Source: Mucilaginibacter roseus
GTDB taxonomy: Bacteria; Bacteroidota; Bacteroidia; Sphingobacteriales; Sphingobacteriaceae
Direction: 5' to 3'
Assembly (NCBI RefSeq): GCF_021215455.1
Contig: NZ_JAJPWV010000001.1
Location: 682,001-746,000 of the forward strand
Length of the DNA: 64,000 nt
In this document: positions 11,429 through 19,646 of the stretch, in pieces
Layout of the letters: each line of letters starts with the position of its first letter
Position numbering within the stretch: position 1 is the stretch's first letter
The notes under the pieces: model-generated
Seen by the model: the letters and a program-made list of their open reading frames with translations, nothing else
Told to the model about the DNA's origin: nothing
Databases searched by the model: none
Program-made: the position numbers and the translations under genes

Positions 11429-12280
11429 CTATTTGCGGTAATTTTTCCTAAAAGCGAGAGGTGTTTTACCTACATTGATTTTAAAAATCCGGGAAAAATA
11501 AGTGTGGTCTTCGTAACCTACTGCATGGGCAATTTCTTTAACGTTCAGCTCACTGAAATATAATAGCCGGCGTGCCTCAAGCAAAACTTCGTTATTTATC
11601 CAGTAAGTTACTGATGAGCCGCTTGTTTTTTTCAATGCTTCATTAAGGTATGATTCGCTGATCATCAATTGCCCTGCATACCACGACGGGCTTTTGTATT
11701 TTACAAAATTTTGCTTTAGCAGCTTTTTAAATTGCTGCGTAATTTGGTAGGGGCGGGTAGCTGTTTCGGCGGCTTCGCTGCCCTTGCAATATCCGGCAGC
11801 TGTCAGGCCTATAAAGCTGTTTAGTAAGGAGTGGAGCAATTGCACATAAAAAGGCTGCTCCGTATCGCTGTTAAAATGTTGATGCAGCAATTTGGCCGTA
11901 ATCAGCAATTGCTGGTGTTGCTCATCTGATAACGCGTAAGGTTGTTGTACGGCTATCCGGTTCTCAAATACCTCGCGATAATGTGCCGGAACAAGCATGG
12001 TATCTGCCGCTATAAACCATCCATTTATGTTTTCTGCCGCTAATACATGATGAACCTGGCCCGGTAAAATATAATATAATGCAGGACCGGATATATTTAC
12101 CTCACTAAAATCAACCGTTAAAGAACCACTTCCTTTTTCAATTAAAAAGAATACATAGTGATCGTCGCGATGCACGCCCAATTGTTTAACGTGCTCAGCA
12201 GTGCCCTTTTCATAAGTGCAACCTATTTCCATACCTGCCTTAGTTTTGTCCTTAAGCTTATGTATAGGAATGTGCTTCAT
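11429..12280 (-). CDS. AraC-family transcriptional regulator
   Basis: DNA-binding regulator of 283 residues. The N-terminal half (about 15-150) resembles a cupin-like AraC ligand-binding domain (PGQVHHVL segment). The C-terminal 100 residues carry two helix-turn-helix units, ending in the family signature (VKEIAHAVGYEDHTYFSRIF, with FRKNYRK at the end). It lies 77 bp upstream of the siderophore-interacting gene on the same strand, which suggests iron or siderophore control, but that is only position-based. An unrelated FUSC membrane gene sits just upstream on the same strand. Confidence 0.87.
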   Translation of the reverse strand: MKHIPIHKLKDKTKAGMEIGCTYEKGTAEHVKQLGVHRDDHYVFFLIEKGSGSLTVDFSEVNISGPALYYILPGQVHHVLAAENINGWFIAADTMLVPAHYREVFENRIAVQQPYALSDEQHQQLLITAKLLHQHFNSDTEQPFYVQLLHSLLNSFIGLTAAGYCKGSEAAETATRPYQITQQFKKLLKQNFVKYKSPSWYAGQLMISESYLNEALKKTSGSSVTYWINNEVLLEARRLLYFSELNVKEIAHAVGYEDHTYFSRIFKINVGKTPLAFRKNYRK

Positions 12281-12312
12281 TTTAAGGTATATGTTCTCTA
12301 AACGGATTCTGT

Positions 12313-14418
12313 TTACTTTAAATCCGGTACGTTACATTGATCGATCTCTTGAGCAAGCTGTAATAAAAGCGCCCCGCCGTCCTGATCATCACTCATATTA
12401 TGATGCTGTTTTTGTACAGTATCAGCATGTTGTGTAAACGGCCAATTTAACAAATCCGCCTCTCTTTGCAATTTATGCTGAAGTAATGTTATACTTGCCT
12501 GTATTTGTTTCACCTGTGCGTCAATGTTTATAGTGGTATCAGGCAACCTAAAAACAGAAAAAAGCGATGTGATCATCGAGCTCAGCTTCATATTGAGTAT
12601 CTGGAACCGGTGTACGCCCGCACCTTGCTCTTTACGGTAGCCCGGCTCGCCTTGCATGCCTGCAAAGGCATTCGCTAATCCGGCCAGGCTGGTATATACA
12701 CTCTTCCGGGCCAGCTTGTAGGATGTTACATCTAAAGGGACATTACGGGTAGCATCAATCAGTTTTTCAAGGTAGTTAATGTTAGCCTGCAATACCTGCT
12801 TAATATAAAAACCCAGCCGTTTATTCTCCCAAACCGGAAACAGGTAAGCTCCTGCAAAGGCTATGAGGCAGCCCAGCAGGGTGTCATAAATACGCTCAAT
12901 AACAATGGTGCCGTTGCCCCCGGTATAAATATTAAGATAGATAACAATCATGGCGGATATAAATACTACAGCCACAAGGTATTGCGTGCGCAAAAAAGTT
13001 AAAAAACCAACCAGAAATATGACGGCGATGGTGCCCAGAACATCTTGCTGTTTAACCAGTAATAATATAGAAAAGCCAATAACAATACCGGCAAGGCTGC
13101 CCAATAACCGCTGTTTGTTACGTTTTTGGGTGATGTAGAATGATGGCCGCATAATAACCAGAATTGTCAGCAATACCCAATAATTGTATTCACCCCAATT
13201 AAGCAGGTGCGAAACCACCAGGCCAAATATACTCGATGTAGTGAACCGTAAAGCGAACCGGAAAACCGGCGATTCAAGATTAAGGTTCTTCGTTATACTG
13301 GCAAAGCTTAAATCCTGAACGCTAACAAAGTGGGCATATTCAATGTCTACGTTCTCTTTAAACAGGCCTGTTTTAATCTCGTTTATGTAATCATCAATAC
13401 GTTCAATATTATGTTTTAGTTTGATAAGCATGGGCACATGCTTATCATCTTCGCGGTCGGTAATATATTGAAGCCTGTCTAAATAAAGTTGCAGGTTAGT
13501 ACGGTAATTGGTTTTGGTTACCGCCCGTTTGTTAGTTTGCAATGCATCGCCAACCGCATATAATTCATGCGATTGCAGTTTGATCACGTTTTTAACCAGC
13601 TCAAGTACGCCGTTTATTCTGAAATTTTCACGTACAAATTCATAATCGTAATGGATGGCCGTTATCTGGTCGTACAGGTCAATGGCACACTCTGTTATTT
13701 TTAGCAGTTCCTGGCCCTTGCTGTTGCTCGCCTGCATGGCCTTTTCGTCCCTGATTAAGAGGTTGCGCACCAGTTCTTGCTTATCATTGATACGCACATG
13801 TAAGGCCAGCAGCTTTCTGTAGCTTATATCTAACGGAACATTAACATCATAAAAAGGTGCCTTGGCTTCTAAAAACTCTGCTGTAGCAGCAAGGCATTCG
13901 GCAATGGCATGCTTTAATGAGCGTAATGGCCAAAGGGTAATGTATAAATAGTTTACGGCGTAATACCATACGGCGCCGCCCATAATATACAGCGCGAACG
14001 ATAAACTGTCAACAGGCTTTAAGCCCCAGGTAAAAATAGCCAGCCCAATAAGCGATATACCTAAAACACTAAAACGCACACCATATACGGTAAGCATGGA
14101 GCATATAAAAACTATAACGGCAAACACCACGGTAAACAGCATAAAGTTTGGCCAACTGTAGGCTACCATGAATGATACAATGAAGGAGAGCGGTATGCTG
14201 ATTAATAAGCTGATGCGTTTATCAGCGGCAGTGCCTGCCGTTTCGGTAAGCCCAACATTAAGGGCGCCTAAGCCCACTATGGTAGCCGCGTGGGTAAAGC
14301 CAAGCCTGTTTAAAACAAGCACAGGCAAAACAACGCTTATGGTGATGCGCAATGCATCAGTAAAGTATTCAGACCGTGTAAAACGGATTAATTTCTGTAG
14401 TAAAAAAAGTGGGTTCAT
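12313..14418 (-). CDS. FUSC/YccS-family integral membrane protein
   Basis: Inner-membrane protein of 701 residues, related to YccS/YhfK and aromatic-acid or fusaric-acid exporters. It has two blocks of about five or six transmembrane helices (about 15-170 and 385-520), each followed by a cytoplasmic helical domain, which is the typical duplicated FUSC architecture. The start was set at ATG 14418 (MNPLFLLQ). The longer frame from TTG 14454 runs through a -7 box (14436-14443) and would be untranslated. Substrate unknown. No MFP or outer-membrane partner genes adjoin, so a complete efflux system is not present here. Confidence 0.85.
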   Translation of the reverse strand: MNPLFLLQKLIRFTRSEYFTDALRITISVVLPVLVLNRLGFTHAATIVGLGALNVGLTETAGTAADKRISLLISIPLSFIVSFMVAYSWPNFMLFTVVFAVIVFICSMLTVYGVRFSVLGISLIGLAIFTWGLKPVDSLSFALYIMGGAVWYYAVNYLYITLWPLRSLKHAIAECLAATAEFLEAKAPFYDVNVPLDISYRKLLALHVRINDKQELVRNLLIRDEKAMQASNSKGQELLKITECAIDLYDQITAIHYDYEFVRENFRINGVLELVKNVIKLQSHELYAVGDALQTNKRAVTKTNYRTNLQLYLDRLQYITDREDDKHVPMLIKLKHNIERIDDYINEIKTGLFKENVDIEYAHFVSVQDLSFASITKNLNLESPVFRFALRFTTSSIFGLVVSHLLNWGEYNYWVLLTILVIMRPSFYITQKRNKQRLLGSLAGIVIGFSILLLVKQQDVLGTIAVIFLVGFLTFLRTQYLVAVVFISAMIVIYLNIYTGGNGTIVIERIYDTLLGCLIAFAGAYLFPVWENKRLGFYIKQVLQANINYLEKLIDATRNVPLDVTSYKLARKSVYTSLAGLANAFAGMQGEPGYRKEQGAGVHRFQILNMKLSSMITSLFSVFRLPDTTINIDAQVKQIQASITLLQHKLQREADLLNWPFTQHADTVQKQHHNMSDDQDGGALLLQLAQEIDQCNVPDLK

Positions 14419-14435
14419 CCAGCTTGAACTAAGCG

Positions 14436-14443
14436 CAAAGATA
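14436..14443 (-). promoter_or_regulatory. -7 promoter box of the FUSC gene
   Basis: TATCTTTG on the minus strand, 17 bases before the ATG at 14418. It matches TAnnTTTG and decides against the upstream TTG start. Confidence 0.5.
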
Positions 14444-14490
14444 CTATAACGCAATTAAATGCCTGTGGTTTGTGGCAATGCCGCCTTCGG

Positions 14491-14916
14491 TTATTCCGGC
14501 GGGTTGCATTTATCGCACAAGCCACTAATCAACAGGTTTATATCTTTTGCAATAAAACCTTTAGGTATTTTAATGGATTGCAGCGGTGTGTCATCCAGGC
14601 AATAAACTTTTTTGCAGTTTATACAATTAAAATGGAAATGCTCGTCGTGGTGTTCATGTACCGTGCACTTGGGCGAGCAGATAGCGTAGTTTGCGGTGCC
14701 ATTCAGGTCAATTACCTTGTGCAAAATGCCTTTTTCCTCAAAGGTCTTCAAAATCCGGTACAGGGTAACACGGTCTACATCTGCACCCATAATTTTTTCA
14801 AGCGCGGGTTGAGTGATCGCCGCATCGCTTTGCGCGATAACCTGCAATACGCCAAGCCTCGGCCCGGTAATTTTAAGTTGATTTTTTTGAAGTAAATGCG
14901 CGAAATCCTTTTCCAT
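14491..14916 (-). CDS. Fur-family regulator, probably Zur
   Basis: Metal-dependent repressor of 141 residues. A winged helix occupies the N-terminal 80 residues (recognition helix DRVTLYRILKTF, 48-59). The C-terminal dimer domain has the His-rich metal site HEHHDEHFHF (87-96) and a structural zinc Cys4 site, CxxC at 98-101 and CxxC at 134-137. Start at ATG 14916, because the GTG at 14934 overlaps the -7 box 14934-14941. It diverges from a COG0523 GTPase gene with a perfect palindrome between them, which supports a zinc-uptake regulator (Zur) over Fur or PerR. The metal identity is inferred from context, not from residues alone. Confidence 0.88.
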   Translation of the reverse strand: MEKDFAHLLQKNQLKITGPRLGVLQVIAQSDAAITQPALEKIMGADVDRVTLYRILKTFEEKGILHKVIDLNGTANYAICSPKCTVHEHHDEHFHFNCINCKKVYCLDDTPLQSIKIPKGFIAKDINLLISGLCDKCNPPE

Positions 14917-14933
14917 GTATGTAACTGCAATCA

Positions 14934-14941
14934 CAAAGATA
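14934..14941 (-). promoter_or_regulatory. -7 promoter box of the Fur/Zur gene
   Basis: TATCTTTG on the minus strand, 17 bases before ATG 14916. The GTG at 14934 lies at its edge, so it is unlikely to be the start. Confidence 0.5.
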
Positions 14942-14981
14942 CTATTAATAGTGTCTGCTTAAAGTAAGTGTTTAATAAGGT

Positions 14982-15018
14982 AATAATACAAATGCAATAA
15001 TGTTGCATTTGTATTATT
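14982..15018. promoter_or_regulatory. Perfect palindromic operator, Zur/Fur-box-like
   Basis: Arms of 16 bp (14982-14997, ending ATGCAA; 15003-15018, starting TTGCAT) are exact reverse complements around a 5-base centre. The core ATGCAA-N5-TTGCAT resembles Zur boxes in its layout of inverted TGCAA half sites. It overlaps the likely -33 TTG (15003-15005) of the GTPase gene and lies upstream of the fur/zur -7 box, so bound repressor would block the GTPase promoter. Confidence 0.75.
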
Positions 15019-15024
15019 TTGTTT

Positions 15025-15032
15025 TAGATTTG
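15025..15032 (+). promoter_or_regulatory. -7 promoter box of the COG0523 gene
   Basis: TAGATTTG, matching TAnnTTTG, 18 bases before ATG 15051. A TTG at 15003-15005 is 19 bases upstream of it and fits the -33 element. That TTG lies inside the palindrome. Confidence 0.6.
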
Positions 15033-15050
15033 TGCTCATAATATTAAAAA

Positions 15051-16247
15051 ATGAATAAGCGAAAACTACCCGTAACCGTACTCAGCGGATTTTTAGGAGC
15101 CGGAAAAACAACATTACTCAACCATATTTTACATAACAAGCAGGGAATGCGTGTTGCGGTTATTGTGAATGATATGAGCGAGATAAATATTGATGCGAAA
15201 CTGGTAGCCAATGAACAAACACTTTCGCGCACCCACGAAAAACTTGTAGAAATGAGCAATGGCTGCATTTGCTGTACACTGCGCGAGGATTTAATGATAG
15301 AGGTTGAACGCCTGGCAAAAGAGGAGCGCTTTGATTATTTGCTGATTGAGAGTACGGGTATATCTGAACCTATACCTGTGGCACAAACATTTACCTATGC
15401 AGACAATGATATTGATCTGAGCCGTTTCAGTACCCTTGACACTATGGTTACCGTGGTTGACTGCTTTAACTTTTTTAATGATTATGTGAGCAGTGAAAAA
15501 TTAGCTGACAGAGCTTTAACTGATAACGATACCGACCAGCGTACTATAGTAAACCTGCTTACAGAGCAGATTGAATTTGCCAATGTTATCATACTAAATA
15601 AAACCGACCTGATTTTACCGGATGATTTAGGGTTGTTAAAAGCATTTATACAAAAGCTAAACCCACAGGCACGACTCATACAAAGCGAGTTTGGGAAGAT
15701 TGATGTAAATGATGTTTTAAACACTGGCCTTTTTGATTTTGATACAGCCTCGCAGGGAGCCGGTTGGATAAAGGAACTCGAGGGTAACCACACACCCGAA
15801 ACCGAAGAGTATGGTATCAGCTCAATAGTGTTCCGCTCATCAAAACCCTTCCATCCGGGGCGTTTATGGAAGTACCTGAATAATGAATATCCTAACAATA
15901 TCATCAGGGCTAAAGGCTTGTTCTGGCTGGCATCCCGCCTGCATCAGGCCATAAACTTTTCGCAGGCCGGTGGTTCGCTTAGGGTTGATGTTGCCGGAAC
16001 ATGGTGGGCAGCCATACCTTATCGCGAACGCATTACCTATCCCGATTTTGTGGAACGGCAAAAAGAGATAGAAGCCAACTGGTCAACTCAATTTGGCGAC
16101 AGGATGAATGAGCTGGTGTTTATCGGTCAAAACATCAACAAAGCAGAAGTTACAGTACAGTTAGAAAGCTGCCTGATCAATAATGATGAAATGAACTCCT
16201 ACCAGCGCGGCGAGTTATTTCCCGATCCGTTTGATAACATTTTATAA
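15051..16247 (+). CDS. COG0523 (CobW/P47K-like) GTPase, putative zinc metallochaperone
   Basis: GTP-binding metallochaperone of 398 residues. Visible motifs: P-loop GFLGAGKTT (13-21), the metal-binding CxCC motif (GCICC, Cys72/74/75), Walker B region with ESTGISEP (about 101-108), and the guanine-specificity motif NKTD (about 184). A CobW C-terminal domain follows (about 260-370). Family members (ZigA, YeiR, ZNG1) deliver zinc to client enzymes during zinc shortage. A perfect palindrome over its promoter and a divergent Fur/Zur gene indicate induction when zinc is low. A weak hairpin at 16272-16291 follows the gene. A cobalamin role is less likely, since no B12 genes are nearby. Confidence 0.88.
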   Translation: MNKRKLPVTVLSGFLGAGKTTLLNHILHNKQGMRVAVIVNDMSEINIDAKLVANEQTLSRTHEKLVEMSNGCICCTLREDLMIEVERLAKEERFDYLLIESTGISEPIPVAQTFTYADNDIDLSRFSTLDTMVTVVDCFNFFNDYVSSEKLADRALTDNDTDQRTIVNLLTEQIEFANVIILNKTDLILPDDLGLLKAFIQKLNPQARLIQSEFGKIDVNDVLNTGLFDFDTASQGAGWIKELEGNHTPETEEYGISSIVFRSSKPFHPGRLWKYLNNEYPNNIIRAKGLFWLASRLHQAINFSQAGGSLRVDVAGTWWAAIPYRERITYPDFVERQKEIEANWSTQFGDRMNELVFIGQNINKAEVTVQLESCLINNDEMNSYQRGELFPDPFDNIL

Positions 16248-16271
16248 ATTTTTTGTGTTGTTTAATTGCAG

Positions 16272-16291
16272 GCCGCTTAGTAATAAGCGGC
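16272..16291 (+). terminator. Hairpin after the COG0523 gene
   Basis: Eight-base arms (GCCGCTTA and complement) with a 4-base loop. The T-run is short (CTTTGC), so termination may be partial and the DUF2256 gene may be co-transcribed. Confidence 0.45.
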
Positions 16292-16354
16292 TTTGCTATT
16301 GGTAAAAAACCTATCGGTTTGTCAGCGGTTTAGGTTAAATGATGATTATAACTT

Positions 16355-16501
16355 ATGCAAGGGGTTAAAAAGCAACATCTGCCTCAAAAAATTTGCATTA
16401 CATGTAACCGGCCATTTACCTGGCGTAAAAAATGGGCCGCTGTTTGGGATGATGTAAAGTATTGTTCAGAAAAGTGCAGGCGTAATAAAGATGCCCGGTA
16501 A
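16355..16501 (+). CDS. DUF2256 family small zinc-ribbon-like protein
   Basis: A 48-residue reading frame, [17 protein letters not shown]... to ...[11 protein letters not shown] at 16499-16501. It has the DUF2256 (PF10013) pattern: CxxC (14 and 17), RPFTWRKKW (19-27), W-DDVKYC (Cys37) and C41. The four cysteines probably bind one zinc ion. The function of the family is unknown. It lies about 107 bp downstream of the COG0523 GTPase on the same strand and 86 bp before the XRE-PAS regulator. Proximity to a zinc chaperone makes a zinc-linked role attractive but unproven. Confidence 0.85.
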   Translation: MQGVKKQHLPQKICITCNRPFTWRKKWAAVWDDVKYCSEKCRRNKDAR

Positions 16502-16587
16502 ACATTTCAATATGTTATATCATGATTACAAAAACTTTGTTTATGCGATCAAAATGACGGGTTGATTGTTAAATTGGCTCACGAAAT

Positions 16588-17307
16588 ATGAAACTACATA
16601 TTGCAAACCAAATAATAAAAACTATACGCGAACGCCGCACAGAGTTAGGATATACGCAAAGCTACCTGGCTGGCAAACTTGATATCAGCCAAAACACCTA
16701 CAGTGATATTGAAAAGGGTTACAGTACACTCAATGTTGACCGTTTACTATCTCTTTGCTCGGTACTTAAAATTTCGCCAACGCAACTATTAAGCGGAAAA
16801 AAGCAAATACCTGCCGACTTTAGTAAGCTGTTTTATTCAAGCGATAGGCCAATGTGGATATTTGAACCTGCTACGCTTAACTTCATGGATGTAAATGACG
16901 CCGCCATATATAACTATGGCTTTGCCAGGGCCGACTTTATGAAAATGACTATTGCCGATATCCGTCCGCATGAGGATAGGGAAAGGTTATATGTTAATTT
17001 AAAAGACCTTAAAGGCGACAAAACTTATGAGCAACCCGTAAGGCACTGGAACCGAGATGGCACAATAAAAAATGTGAGGGTGAGTTGCTACCAGGTAGAA
17101 AATGATGGCGTTGAATGCTACCTTGTTCTTCCGCAGGTTGTTGCACCGGGTATGGCTGTGCTTTCACAAGGCTTAACCGTTCAGGATAGCTTTACCGAAC
17201 TACGCATACTTGCCGCACAGTTGGAAAGTGGTGTTTCGGCTACGCGTAACCAAGTAATTATGGAGCGTATGCAAGTGCTTCTTACTCAAATTTTATCAAA
17301 TAGCTGA
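16588..17307 (+). CDS. XRE-type HTH regulator with PAS domain
   Basis: Transcription factor of 239 residues. An XRE helix-turn-helix occupies about 8-65 (LGYTQSYLAGKLDISQNTYS), and a PAS domain about 78-185 (PMWIFEPATLNFMDVNDAAI, then an RDGTIKNVRVSCYQ PAC-like stretch). There is no S24 peptidase domain, so it is not a LexA- or CI-type self-cleaving repressor. The gene ends 110 bp before imuA on the same strand, which makes it a candidate sensor-regulator of the mutagenesis cassette. The ligand or redox cofactor of the PAS domain is not visible. Confidence 0.85.
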   Translation: MKLHIANQIIKTIRERRTELGYTQSYLAGKLDISQNTYSDIEKGYSTLNVDRLLSLCSVLKISPTQLLSGKKQIPADFSKLFYSSDRPMWIFEPATLNFMDVNDAAIYNYGFARADFMKMTIADIRPHEDRERLYVNLKDLKGDKTYEQPVRHWNRDGTIKNVRVSCYQVENDGVECYLVLPQVVAPGMAVLSQGLTVQDSFTELRILAAQLESGVSATRNQVIMERMQVLLTQILSNS

Positions 17308-17323
17308 AGCTTTTTGTTCTATA

Positions 17324-17349
17324 TTCTTAGAATCTCTATTCTGTAAGAA
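17324..17349. promoter_or_regulatory. Imperfect inverted repeat upstream of imuA
   Basis: TTCTTAGAAT at 17324 is mirrored by ATTCTGTAAGAA ending at 17349, with a 2-base bulge and a 4-base centre. It sits about 70-90 bp before the imuA ATG and could be a regulator-binding site. A poor -7-like stretch (TTAATTTG, one mismatch) ends near 17403. Confidence 0.35.
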
Positions 17350-17417
17350 AGTGAAAAATTTATCCACAATAGTTGATTTGCTAAAAAAATTAGCATTAAT
17401 TTGTAGGGTAAATTATC

Positions 17418-18140
17418 ATGTCCCTCCAAGATCAACATATCATTAAAGAACTCCGGCAGCAAATTCTGCGGTGGGAGGGTTACAAGCCGCCCTCGAGTGG
17501 CAGGTTTGAGCCGCTTGGTATAGGCAATGTGGAGCAGGCCTTCCCAAACAAGGTTTTCCCAAAAAGCAGCGTGCACGAAGTGGTTTGTGCCAGTACAGAG
17601 CAGGCTGCAGCATCCGGCGGTTTTTTGGCAGGCTTAATCTCCTTATTGCTAAAACAGGGTGGTGTTTGCGTTTGGATATACCGTGCAGGGCGTGTATTTG
17701 CACCGGCGTTGGCAACTTTTGGCGTAGCCCCTCATCAAATAGTGTTTATTGATCTTAAAAAAGATGCTGATGCGTTATGGGTGATGGAAGAAGCGCTAAA
17801 ATGCAGCGGGTTAACCGCTGTTGTTTGCGAACTGAAGGATATGGATTTTAAACAATCGCAACGTTTACAGCGCGCTGTTGAGCATAGCCGCGTTACAGGT
17901 TTTGTGTTGCGCAATGCTACAGGTAAACTAACCGCAACGGCCTGTGCGGCCCGGTGGCAAATTAAACCGCTGCCCAGCTTGCCCATAAATGGCTTGCCCG
18001 GCGTTGGCCATTTTTGCTGGCAGGTTGATTTGCTTAAAGTGCGTAACGGGCAAACGGGTAGTTGGGTGATGCAATGGCATGAGGGCATGTTTGAGCAGGT
18101 TACTGAAATTTTATTTGATGAGGAAAGACAAGTGGGGTAG
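17418..18140 (+). CDS. imuA: ImuA-like mutasome protein
   Basis: RecA/SulA-like accessory protein of the ImuA-ImuB-DnaE2 mutasome, 240 residues. The fold resembles RecA, but no Walker A motif can be read in its expected place (STEQAAASGG, about 58-67), so ATP binding is doubtful. It is the first gene of a tight operon: the imuB ATG follows 3 bp after its TAG, and dnaE2 follows 6 bp after imuB. In alpha-proteobacteria and mycobacteria this cassette carries out damage-induced mutagenesis. Sequence identity to those proteins is low, and order plus partners make the call. Confidence 0.8.
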   Translation: MSLQDQHIIKELRQQILRWEGYKPPSSGRFEPLGIGNVEQAFPNKVFPKSSVHEVVCASTEQAAASGGFLAGLISLLLKQGGVCVWIYRAGRVFAPALATFGVAPHQIVFIDLKKDADALWVMEEALKCSGLTAVVCELKDMDFKQSQRLQRAVEHSRVTGFVLRNATGKLTATACAARWQIKPLPSLPINGLPGVGHFCWQVDLLKVRNGQTGSWVMQWHEGMFEQVTEILFDEERQVG

Positions 18141-18143
18141 TTT

Positions 18144-19640
18144 ATGCAAAAGCGTTATATGGCAATATGGTTTAGGTATTTGCTTACCGATGGCCTTATC
18201 CGCCGCCGGCCTGAGTTTAAGGAGCAGGCGTTGGTGATTGCCGCGCCGCAAAAAAACCGTATGGTTATAACCGCTTCAAGCCCGGTTGCTGAACGCGAGG
18301 GAGCTTTTGTAGGTATGGCAGTAGCCGATGCAAGGGCAGCCACCGTTGACCTGGTTGTTTTGGATGATGTACCCGGCACGGCTGCCAAATTACTCCGGCT
18401 GATAGGTATAGGCTGTATCAGGTACACGCCCATAGTTTCCCTTAATTTACCCAACGGATTAATTTTGGATATTTCAGGCTGTGCGCATTTATGGGGCGGT
18501 GAACGCGGTTATCTGAAAGAATTGGTAAACAGGCTGCGCTCCGGTGGTTTTAATGCCCGCGCTGCCATTGCCGATACTCCTGCCGCGGCATGGGCTGTTG
18601 CACGTTTCGCAAAAAAAAATCCTATTGTGCCTTTTGGCGGTCAGGCTCAAGCTTTAGCCATACTGCCCCCCGCGGCGTTAAGGCTTGAGCCCGAAGTTAA
18701 CAATCTTTTAAAAAAATTAGGTTTCAACACCATAGCCCCGCTGCTTACCATATCCCCGCAAGCATTACGCAGGCGTTTCGGGCAAAACCTGTTAACAAGG
18801 CTTGGCCAGGCACTAGGCACTGCTGATGAATATTGGGAACCCATCAGCCTGCCGGTAAATTATATGGAATGGCTGCCTTGTATGGAGCCGGTACGGACTG
18901 CCCCGGGTATTGAAATAGCTATCAATACGCTGCTCGAAAGAACATGCGTACGCTTGCAGGGTGATGGCAAAGGTATACGTAAGGCAATGCTCAAATGCCA
19001 TCGCATTGATGGGCGCAAGGTGCAGGTTTCGGTAAGCACAACCCGTGCATCACACAGCGTATCACACTTAATGCGCCTGTTTAAATTGCAGGTTGCCAAA
19101 ATTGAACCGGCCTTAGGCATTGAGCTGTTTGTTTTAGAGGTACTCCGGTTTGAAGATATGGAAGCACCTCAGGAAGCGCTGTGGGCTGAAGCTAAAGGGC
19201 TGGCGGATGCCAACCTGGCCGAACTGCTGGATAAGATTGCCGGTAAAATAGGTGCAGATGCCATTAAACGGTACCTGCCTGCCGAACATCACTGGCCCGA
19301 GCGCTCGTTAAAAGTTGCCGGCTCGTTACAGGAGCAGCCCGAAACGCAATGGCCCCAATTACCAAGGCCGATACGTTTGCTGCCTATTCCTGAACAGATA
19401 GAGGTAATGGCGCTGGTGCCTGATCATCCCCCAAAAGTATTCACCTTTAAAAATAAACGCCACACTGTAGCTCGGGCTGACGGGCCTGAACGCATAGGGC
19501 GCGAGTGGTGGCAGGATAAAGGCGAGCACCGCGATTATTATATGGTTGAAGATACTGAGGGGCAGCGGTATTGGTTATTTCGTTCGGGCCATTACGATGG
19601 TAATGATGCCCGCTGGTATCTGCATGGTTATTTTGCTTAA
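18144..19640 (+). CDS. imuB: ImuB, catalytically inactive Y-family polymerase homologue
   Basis: Bridging subunit of the translesion mutasome, 498 residues. It follows the Y-family layout (palm/fingers, thumb, little finger), but the catalytic DxD of the first motif is absent (MAIWFRYLLTDG, 6-17), and the SIDE motif is replaced by SLNLPNG. This is the expected loss in ImuB, which recruits DnaE2 and the beta clamp instead of copying DNA. The segment RPIRLLPIPEQIEV (about 413-426) is typical of ImuB. A clean QLxLF clamp motif was not found. It is translationally coupled to imuA (3-bp gap) and to dnaE2 (6-bp gap). Confidence 0.88.
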   Translation: MQKRYMAIWFRYLLTDGLIRRRPEFKEQALVIAAPQKNRMVITASSPVAEREGAFVGMAVADARAATVDLVVLDDVPGTAAKLLRLIGIGCIRYTPIVSLNLPNGLILDISGCAHLWGGERGYLKELVNRLRSGGFNARAAIADTPAAAWAVARFAKKNPIVPFGGQAQALAILPPAALRLEPEVNNLLKKLGFNTIAPLLTISPQALRRRFGQNLLTRLGQALGTADEYWEPISLPVNYMEWLPCMEPVRTAPGIEIAINTLLERTCVRLQGDGKGIRKAMLKCHRIDGRKVQVSVSTTRASHSVSHLMRLFKLQVAKIEPALGIELFVLEVLRFEDMEAPQEALWAEAKGLADANLAELLDKIAGKIGADAIKRYLPAEHHWPERSLKVAGSLQEQPETQWPQLPRPIRLLPIPEQIEVMALVPDHPPKVFTFKNKRHTVARADGPERIGREWWQDKGEHRDYYMVEDTEGQRYWLFRSGHYDGNDARWYLHGYFA

Positions 19641-19646
19641 TACATT

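Noticed and set aside
14419..14454. Extra N-terminus of the FUSC protein from TTG 14454
   Set aside because: A -7 promoter box lies inside the extension, so it is probably upstream of the RNA start.
15051..16247. Cobalamin synthesis protein CobW
   Set aside because: The CxCC motif fits the whole COG0523 group; no other B12 gene is nearby, and the palindrome with a Fur-family regulator favours zinc.
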